From contig NZ_JAWHTC010000001.1 in the NCBI RefSeq assembly GCF_032586155.1, positions 1-64,000 of the forward strand: a stretch of 64,000 nt of DNA, read 5' to 3'. A program made the translations under genes and the position numbers. How positions within the stretch are numbered: the first letter of the stretch is position 1; the number at the start of each line of letters is the position of its first letter. Of the stretch, positions 58,906-64,000 are shown piece after piece. The notes below the pieces were generated by a model. That model worked only from the letters and a program-made list of their open reading frames with translations. It ran no database searches and had not been told where the DNA came from. Origin of the DNA: JAWHTC01 sp032586155 (lineage in GTDB: Bacteria > Pseudomonadota > Alphaproteobacteria > Rhodobacterales > Rhodobacteraceae).

Positions 58906-59352
58906 ATGACTGACACAACGCGGCGCACAACCGGCAAATCCGATGACGGGTTTTCCCTTTTGGAACTGATGGTTGTGGTGGTGATTCTGTCGATCCTGGC
59001 ACTGGTCATCGTGCCGCGTGTGATCGACCGCCCGGATCAGGCGCGGGCGGCACGGGCGCAGTCGGACATCGCCGCGATTGTCAGCGCGGTCAAGCTCTAC
59101 CGGCTTGATAACTTCCGTTATCCCAGCACCGAGCAGGGGCTTGCGGCGCTGGTGAGCAAGCCGGTGACAAGCCCGGTGCCGGAAAACTGGAGCAAATACA
59201 TGGACCGGCTGCCGGTCGATCCCTGGGGCAAGCCCTATCAGTACCTGGCACCGGGCGTGCATGGCGAGTTCGACGTGTTCACCTATGGGGCGGATGGGGC
59301 CGCCGGCGGCAGCGGCGCCGATGCGGATATCGGATCGTGGGCGACGCAGTAG
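58906..59352 (+). CDS. gspG: Type II secretion major pseudopilin GspG
   Basis: Major subunit of the T2SS pseudopilus, 148 residues. Prepilin cleavage is expected between Gly and Phe in DDGFSLLELMVVVVILSILALVIVP, with Glu at mature +5. The C-terminal GspG signature (YPSTEQGLAALV, then DPWGKPYQYLAPG and FDVFTYGADG) is complete. ATG at 58906 was chosen; the longer frame upstream has a poor start. It is the first gene of gspGHIJKLM and overlaps gspH by 16 bases. Confidence 0.95.
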   Translation: MTDTTRRTTGKSDDGFSLLELMVVVVILSILALVIVPRVIDRPDQARAARAQSDIAAIVSAVKLYRLDNFRYPSTEQGLAALVSKPVTSPVPENWSKYMDRLPVDPWGKPYQYLAPGVHGEFDVFTYGADGAAGGSGADADIGSWATQ

Positions 59353-59801
59353 ATCAACCGGGAAACCACGCGCGCGCCGGGTTTTCGCTGATCGAGCTGC
59401 TGGTGGTGATTGCGATTTTGGCGGTGCTGGCGCTGGGTGTGGTGTTCACGGTTGGCCGCGACAGCAAGAGCAGTGATCTGGAAGCGTTTCGCAGCGCCTT
59501 TGTTTTGCAGCGCGATCTGGCCATCGAGGGGCGCGAGATGCGCGGGTTGCGGATCGGTCCGCGTGTCATGCAGGTCATGGTCTGGCGACCCGGCGATGGG
59601 CAGGAACCGGCAGGCTGGCAGGGCGCGGGGGACGGGCTGCGCTGGCGCGGCCGGGTCGGGTTTTCCACCGCGCAAATCCCGCCAATGGGCGCGCCCGAGA
59701 TCGTGTTCCTGCCGGATGGCCAGGGCAGCGGGTTTTCGGTGCAGTTCGATGATGGCGCACGTTGCGAGAGCGATGGATGGACAGGGTTGTCATGCGGATG
59801 A
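59337..59801 (+). CDS. gspH: Type II secretion minor pseudopilin GspH
   Basis: Minor pseudopilin, 154 residues. The prepilin site is in RAGFSLIELLVVIAILAVLALG. The C-terminal domain is beta-rich with two cysteines (GARCESDGWTGLSCG). GTG at 59337 lies inside gspG and is the only sensible start; the overlap suggests translational coupling. Assignment as GspH rests on size and order. Confidence 0.88.
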   Translation: MGDAVDQPGNHARAGFSLIELLVVIAILAVLALGVVFTVGRDSKSSDLEAFRSAFVLQRDLAIEGREMRGLRIGPRVMQVMVWRPGDGQEPAGWQGAGDGLRWRGRVGFSTAQIPPMGAPEIVFLPDGQGSGFSVQFDDGARCESDGWTGLSCG

Positions 59802-60184
59802 GTGCCCGGTGGCATAGCCGGCGCAGGCCGGGCCGGGCGCGGGGCTTCACCCTGGTCGAGCTCGCGGTTGCGATCCTGGTCCTGTCGGTCGGCGCCATCG
59901 CGGCGACCCGCGCCGGCGATCAGGCGCAGCAATCTCTGGGCGGGATACAGGCGCGCATACTGGCACGAATCGTGGCCCAGAACCGGGCCGAGGAGTTGCA
60001 CCTTTTCGGTGCCATTGCCGCGCTGCCTGAAACGGTCGCGATGGGCGGCCAGAGCTTTGTCGTCAAGGTCGAGCAGGCCCCGACCCAGGGCGGTCTTGTC
60101 GAGGCCCGGATCACCGTGCGGTCCGCCCTTGGACCCGGCGCGCAGCTTGTCGGGTACGTGCCGCAGTTCGGAGAGCGGCAATGA
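59798..60184 (+). CDS. gspI: Type II secretion minor pseudopilin GspI
   Basis: Minor pseudopilin, 128 residues. The prepilin site is in RARGFTLVELAVAILVLSVGAI. ATG at 59798 overlaps the gspH stop (ATGA); an ATG at 59792 two codons earlier is equally possible. It overlaps gspJ by four bases. The GspI pattern RIVAQNRAEEL is visible after the helix. Confidence 0.9.
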   Translation: MSARWHSRRRPGRARGFTLVELAVAILVLSVGAIAATRAGDQAQQSLGGIQARILARIVAQNRAEELHLFGAIAALPETVAMGGQSFVVKVEQAPTQGGLVEARITVRSALGPGAQLVGYVPQFGERQ

Positions 60185-60867
60185 GCCGGCGGATGCGCGA
60201 GAGGCGCGACCGGACGCGCGGGCTGACCATGATCGAGCTGGTCGTGGCGATGTCGGTTTTTGCGCTGGTGGCGGTGCTGGGGCTGCAATCGCTTGGCGGG
60301 ATGCTGCGGCAGCGTGACCGGGCCGCCGAGTTTGCCGAAGCCGGGGCCGGGCTTGGGCGGGCCACCAGCCTGATCCGGCAGGACCTGTCGCTGATGGTGC
60401 CAGTGTTGTTTTATCCACCCGGCGGTGGCGTGGTCTCGGCACTCGATGCCGACCCGGCGGGAAACTGGATGTCTCTGAGCGTCGGGAACGCGCATCGCTA
60501 TGCACCGATGGGAAAATCCGGTCTTGTCGAACGGGTGGAATACCGGCTGAACCGAGAGACCGGGCAGCTGTTGCGCGGTGTCTGGCGCACCGTGTGGCCG
60601 GTCGGCGCGGACCAGAAAAGCCCGGACATCGTGGTGATGGAGGGGGTTGCCGACCTGCGGATCCGCAGCCACTGGACCGGGATCGGCTGGATCGAGGGGG
60701 TGCGGTTCGCGGCGTTGGACAAGACTATGCAGGAGGTACGCAAGTCGCAACAGGATGACGCCGGAGTGGCAGCGGAGACCTATTCCGATTTTCTGCCCCA
60801 GGCGGTCGAGATTACCCTGGTGACGCAGGCGTTTGGAGACATCCGGTTGCTGGAGACATTGCAATGA
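60181..60867 (+). CDS. gspJ: Type II secretion minor pseudopilin GspJ
   Basis: Minor pseudopilin, 228 residues, larger than GspH and GspI as expected. The prepilin site is in TRGLTMIELVVAMSVFALVAVLG, where Gly-Leu replaces Gly-Phe. The GspJ features VEYRLNRETGQLLRGVWRT and LPQAVEITLVT are present. It overlaps gspI and gspK by four bases each. GspIJK should form the pseudopilus tip. Confidence 0.92.
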   Translation: MSRRMRERRDRTRGLTMIELVVAMSVFALVAVLGLQSLGGMLRQRDRAAEFAEAGAGLGRATSLIRQDLSLMVPVLFYPPGGGVVSALDADPAGNWMSLSVGNAHRYAPMGKSGLVERVEYRLNRETGQLLRGVWRTVWPVGADQKSPDIVVMEGVADLRIRSHWTGIGWIEGVRFAALDKTMQEVRKSQQDDAGVAAETYSDFLPQAVEITLVTQAFGDIRLLETLQ

Positions 60868-61802
60868 AAATGGCAATGAACAGGGCAAGACGGCAGGGTG
60901 GCTTCGTGCTTGTCAACGCACTGATCATCGTGGCCGCCCTTTCGGCGGCCGCGGTCTATATGCTGAGCCGGGCCGAGAGCGGCAGGGTCCGGGCCGAAGT
61001 GGCACTGCATGCGGTGCAGTTGGGGCTCTATCTGGACGGGTTCGAGAGCCTGGCGCGGGCAATGTTGGAGCAGGACCTGCAAACCGGAGCGCAGACAGAT
61101 CACCCAGGCGAGGCCTGGGCCCGCGCGGTGCCGCCGGTGACGCTGGACCGGGGTCAGGTGCGCGGTCAGATCCGCGACCTGCAGGGGCGGTTCAACCTCA
61201 ACCGGCTGGCCGATCCCAATGACATGCTGGCCCGGGCCGCATTCGAGCGGTTGGCGCAGCGGCGCGGGGTGTCGTCGGTCAGCGTTGCCGCGATTGCCGG
61301 GTTTCTTTCTCCGGACGGCCCGGCCGATCCGCGGGCCTATGCCCATAAGGAGGTGCCAGAGCGCCCGGTCGGAGGCGCCCTGGTGATGGTTGAACAGCTG
61401 CGCGGCATTCCAGGGCTGAGTGCACGTGATATCGAGAGGCTGGCACCGTTCATCGCGGTCCTGCCAGCGGATGCGTCACTCAACATCAACACGATATCGG
61501 CAGAGGTCCTGGCCAGCTTTTTCCCGAACGTCGAGGTCACGCATATTGGTGCGCTGGTGCAATTGGCGCGGCGGCAGCCCTTTGCTTCGATCGAGACCTT
61601 CCTGAACGAACTTGGCAAGATCGTGACCCCGGAGGTGATCGAGGACCTGCCGGCGGCGTTCTTTGCCGTCGGATCGTCGTGGTTCGAGGTTGAGATAGTT
61701 GCCGATCTGGACGGGCGACGGGCATCCAGACGGGTTGTGATCAACCGTTTGTCGCTTCCCCAACGGCCAGTGGTGGCCTATCGTCTGGACAACTGGAACT
61801 GA
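60864..61802 (+). CDS. gspK: Type II secretion tip pseudopilin GspK
   Basis: Largest minor pseudopilin, 312 residues. The start MNRARRQGGFVLVNALIIVAALS has the expected Gly-Gly-Phe leader end but lacks Glu at mature +5, which is the mark of GspK. Domain features: RGQIRDLQGRFNLNRLAD, LRGIPGLSARDIERLAPF (helix-hairpin-helix/SAM-like) and LNINTISAEVLA. A 50-base gap follows before gspL. Confidence 0.93.
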   Translation: MKMAMNRARRQGGFVLVNALIIVAALSAAAVYMLSRAESGRVRAEVALHAVQLGLYLDGFESLARAMLEQDLQTGAQTDHPGEAWARAVPPVTLDRGQVRGQIRDLQGRFNLNRLADPNDMLARAAFERLAQRRGVSSVSVAAIAGFLSPDGPADPRAYAHKEVPERPVGGALVMVEQLRGIPGLSARDIERLAPFIAVLPADASLNINTISAEVLASFFPNVEVTHIGALVQLARRQPFASIETFLNELGKIVTPEVIEDLPAAFFAVGSSWFEVEIVADLDGRRASRRVVINRLSLPQRPVVAYRLDNWN

Positions 61803-61852
61803 GAGGGTGGCACACCGGTGGTGCAGGCGGGTAACAAGGCAGGGCGCGTGAC

Positions 61853-63052
61853 ATGACGGCAGCGTCGCCCACGTTCAATCCCAAGGGGTTTCTGCGTCTG
61901 GACGGTGTCGGCAGCACGCGGCCCGGCAAGCGGCAGGTGGCTCTGGTGCCGGGCGCGCGTGTGGCGGTGATGACGCTTGATTTGCCTGCGGGCCTGCAAG
62001 GGGCCGCGCGCGAAAAGGTCGCCCGGCGGCAGGTCTCGGACATGACCGGGCAGACGGCCGAGGCGTTGGATATCCGCCCGTTTCATGGTCCCGGAGGGGC
62101 ACGGGCCTGGACCCGGGTTCTGGTGGCCGGGGCGGATGAAGTTGCAGGTTGGCGGCGGGTCGCGGGAGAGCGCTGTCGCGCGGTGCTTCCGGACTATCTG
62201 GGCTTGCCCGCGGCCGAGGGTCTTTGGACCGTTTACGTTGAAGCGGATACGGTGATGGCGCGGCTGGGACCCGGGGATGGGTTCTCTGCGGCGCCGGAGT
62301 TGGCCGGGGCGATGCTGCAGCGCGCCTGGGACGAGGTGGAAGAGCGTGACCGGCCCAAGGCGATCCTTTTGATCGGGCAGGATGCGGCGGGACTACGTGA
62401 CTGGGCCGATGCTACCGGAGTGGCGGTTGTTGAGAAGATTGCCGAGCTGGGTCGGTTGGGCGTGGCAACGCCCAAACCTCTGGCCCATGGAGAGTTGGGG
62501 TTTGATCTGCGCCGCGACGCCCAGGCGGCGCGGGCGCGGCTCAGGGCGCGAGTGCTACCGTGGCGCTGGCCGGTTCTGATCGGGCTGGTTGCGGCGGGTC
62601 TGTGGGCGGCGGGGCAGATTCTGGCAACCCAGCGGCTGGAGGAGCAGCGCCGCGAGATGACGGCGGCAACCATCGCACAGGTGCGCGAGCATTTTGTCCC
62701 GCAAGGGCCTATTCTCGACATCCGCACCCAGGTTAGCCGCGAGATCGAGGCGCGCCAGGCCGGGCGTGGTGGCGGGCCCGAGGTGTCGCATATCGCGCCG
62801 CTCGAGCTGTTCGGTGCGACCGCCGAGGTGCTGGCCGCACAACGCGCCCGCGTCGGCGTGGTCAGCTATGGCCCGGTGCAGGGTTTGGAAATCACGGCCG
62901 AGTTGGCGGATTTTGCCGCGCTCGATGGGTTGGTCGAAGCCCTTGGTGTGGCGGGATTGCAGGTGACGGTTCTGCAATCGCGCAGCGTCGACGGCGGCAC
63001 GGAGGCGCGGTTGAAGCTGTCGACAGGCATCGGCGGGGAGGACAGGCCATGA
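61853..63052 (+). CDS. gspL: Type II secretion inner-membrane platform protein GspL
   Basis: Bitopic protein, 399 residues, that links the ATPase GspE to the platform. The cytoplasmic actin-like part covers about 1-235. One membrane helix is at about 240-260 (LPWRWPVLIGLVAAGLWAAG), followed by a periplasmic ferredoxin-like domain. Conserved LPAGLQGAAREKVARRQVSD is typical of the GspL N-terminal domain. It overlaps gspM by four bases. Confidence 0.9.
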   Translation: MTAASPTFNPKGFLRLDGVGSTRPGKRQVALVPGARVAVMTLDLPAGLQGAAREKVARRQVSDMTGQTAEALDIRPFHGPGGARAWTRVLVAGADEVAGWRRVAGERCRAVLPDYLGLPAAEGLWTVYVEADTVMARLGPGDGFSAAPELAGAMLQRAWDEVEERDRPKAILLIGQDAAGLRDWADATGVAVVEKIAELGRLGVATPKPLAHGELGFDLRRDAQAARARLRARVLPWRWPVLIGLVAAGLWAAGQILATQRLEEQRREMTAATIAQVREHFVPQGPILDIRTQVSREIEARQAGRGGGPEVSHIAPLELFGATAEVLAAQRARVGVVSYGPVQGLEITAELADFAALDGLVEALGVAGLQVTVLQSRSVDGGTEARLKLSTGIGGEDRP

Positions 63053-63546
63053 GCATGATCGACTGGCTGGTGGCCCGGACAGGGCGCGAACGCGGGCTTT
63101 TGGGCGTGCTCTTTGCCATTTTGGTGCCGCTGGGATTAATCCTCGGGGTTCTGTTGCCCCTGGGGGAACGCCGGGCCGGGGCCGAACGGGCGCTGGAAGA
63201 GGCGCGCATGCTCAACATCTGGGTCGCGGCGCGGGCCGAAGAGGCCGCCGCTCTGGGCCTTGTGCCGGTGGAGTCGGCGAAGGAAATCGCCCCGATTGGC
63301 ATTTCGGCGCTGGAACAGGGGTTGAAACAGGCCGGGCTCTGGCCCTATGTCAGCCGCCTTGAAGCGCGCAGCGAAGGCGGCATCGCACTTGATTTCCAGG
63401 AGGTCGAGTTCGTTGACCTGATCACCTGGCTGCAGACGGTCGCGCCGCGCTGGGGTTACGGTTTCGAAGGGTTCCGCTTCGAACCGCGCGAAGTGCCGGC
63501 GATGGTCAAGGTCTCGATTGCCCTGTCGGAGGTTGGGGTGGACTAG
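63049..63546 (+). CDS. gspM: Type II secretion inner-membrane protein GspM
   Basis: Bitopic partner of GspL, 165 residues. The short cytoplasmic N-terminus contains WLVARTGRERGLLGVLF; one helix is at about 17-40 and the rest is a periplasmic ferredoxin-like domain (LEQGLKQAGLWPYVSRLEA). It is the last gene of the plus-strand operon. Low sequence conservation is usual; position next to gspL makes the call firm. Confidence 0.88.
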   Translation: MSMIDWLVARTGRERGLLGVLFAILVPLGLILGVLLPLGERRAGAERALEEARMLNIWVAARAEEAAALGLVPVESAKEIAPIGISALEQGLKQAGLWPYVSRLEARSEGGIALDFQEVEFVDLITWLQTVAPRWGYGFEGFRFEPREVPAMVKVSIALSEVGVD

Positions 63547-63842
63547 GCGACCGCGGTCCGGTCAGGGGTGCCGACCGCGGCGCTTGTGGCAGGTACGGGA
63601 CGCTCCGCGGGGTGGTTTTCGTCCACGCAAGAGGCGCAGGGCTGGGGCTCTTTCTTGGGACAAATACTCATTCACGACATCTGTGCCTGAGGCCTGTTTT
63701 CAGCTTTCCGAGTGACAGGTGCAGCCGCGCCGCGCGTCAGCGCGGCGCCGCCAGATACCATGCGGGCCGAGCGAAGAGGCCCCCGGGACGCCGTCAGCTG
63801 CGCAACAACCTCCACTGTGACGCTGTCAGGCAGCGCAAACCT
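63547..63842. other. Intergenic region, 296 bases, between convergent gspM and gspF
   Basis: It contains the half-repeat CTTTCTTGGGACAAATACTC at 63650 and the second copy of the dispersed hairpin element (63728-63787). No gene seen. The order of modules is the same as in the 51.1-51.3 kb region. Confidence 0.7.
63728..63787. repeat. Dispersed intergenic element, copy B
   Basis: A perfect 8-bp hairpin (63728-63747, GTCA loop) is followed by the conserved stretch 63744-63787. Relative to copy A the stem carries a compensatory A-T to C-G change, so the pairing is kept. It lies 55 bases beyond the gspF stop. Confidence 0.85.
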
Positions 63843-64000
63843 TTATCCAGCGACCATCGACTGCATGTCGAAGATCGGCAGCAGCACCGCCAGCACGATG
63901 GTCAGAACGAAGGCACCCACCAGCATCATCAACATCGGCTCCAGCAGGGCGGCAATGCGACGGCGCTCGGTTGAGAGCGCGTTTTCAACCATCATCGCGG
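63843..64000 (-). CDS. gspF: Type II secretion platform protein GspF, 3' end only
   Basis: The last 51 or so codons of a minus-strand gene that enters from the right edge. The protein reads ENALSTERRRIAALLEPMLM, then a hydrophobic helix (MLVGAFVLTIVLAVLLPIF) and the end DMQSMVAG, followed by TAA at 63845-63843. This is the C-terminal helix of GspF, the polytopic inner-membrane platform protein. It is in the opposite direction to gspGHIJKLM, so the locus is split into convergent arms; gspC, D and E are probably further right. Confidence 0.88.
   Translation of the reverse strand, partial: AMMVENALSTERRRIAALLEPMLMMLVGAFVLTIVLAVLLPIFDMQSMVAG

Overview
The window reads as a GC-rich alphaproteobacterial chromosome, most likely Rhodobacterales (Roseobacter/Rhodobacter type). 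This rests on protein style (Bug/TctC solute-binding protein, Fur/Mur, HupK, DenD, Isp-type hydrogenase), FnrL-like operators and tight ATGA-overlapping operons. No tRNA, rRNA, CRISPR array or complete insertion sequence was found.

Layout. (1) 1-7 kb: an FtsH-type protease (5' part probably outside the window), a PLP aminotransferase, and a Lon-family protease with degenerate ATPase motifs translationally coupled to a universal-stress-like protein, with a candidate FNR box upstream. (2) 7.2-11.3 kb: an IclR regulator divergent from a tripartite tricarboxylate transporter (tctCBA), with a palindrome between them. (3) 11.3-22.2 kb: a [NiFe]-hydrogenase locus: hypC1 (minus strand), hupD-like protease, hupH-like, hynS-isp1-isp2-hynL, hupK, hypA, hypB, hypC2, hypD, hypE. 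The hynS-isp1-isp2-hynL order marks an Isp-type (group 1e) enzyme. A class II FNR promoter can be read upstream. (4) 22.4-25.3 kb: a periplasmic sulfur module (small cytochrome c, YeeE/YedE transporter, triple rhodanese) directly after hypE. (5) 25.7-34.7 kb: a branched-chain-type ABC transporter (livHMGF), an acyl-CoA synthetase, its binding protein, an M20 amidohydrolase and a creatinase-like M24 protein. (6) 35-41.3 kb: DEAD-box helicase, Fur-family regulator, a GH5 glycosidase with a large insert and a doubtful 5' end, a DMT exporter, OsmC, and a secreted unknown. (7) 41.6-45.6 kb: crotonase, MarR regulator, feruloyl-CoA synthase-like ligase and amidohydrolase, resembling hydroxycinnamate catabolism. 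(8) 45.6-48.8 kb: zinc uptake (znuB, znuC, zur divergent from znuA) around a 27-bp Zur-box palindrome. (9) 48.8-51 kb: DenD-like dehydrogenase, a LysE-family pseudogene remnant and an SDR. (10) 51.3-64 kb: a type II secretion block. gspG-H-I-J-K-L-M lie on the plus strand. On the minus strand are gspO, two Sel1-repeat proteins, a small secreted protein and a 1031-residue permease/beta-propeller/ASPIC fusion. The 3' end of gspF enters from the right edge on the minus strand.

The two most interesting proposals are: (a) an FNR-controlled hydrogen-sulfur redox module joining the Isp hydrogenase to a cytochrome/YeeE/rhodanese set; and (b) the T2SS-adjacent set of a permease-FG-GAP-ASPIC fusion, a small exported protein and two exported Sel1 proteins, which I cannot match to a described system. 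A duplicated intergenic element carrying a compensatory base-pair change lies downstream of both the fusion gene and gspF.
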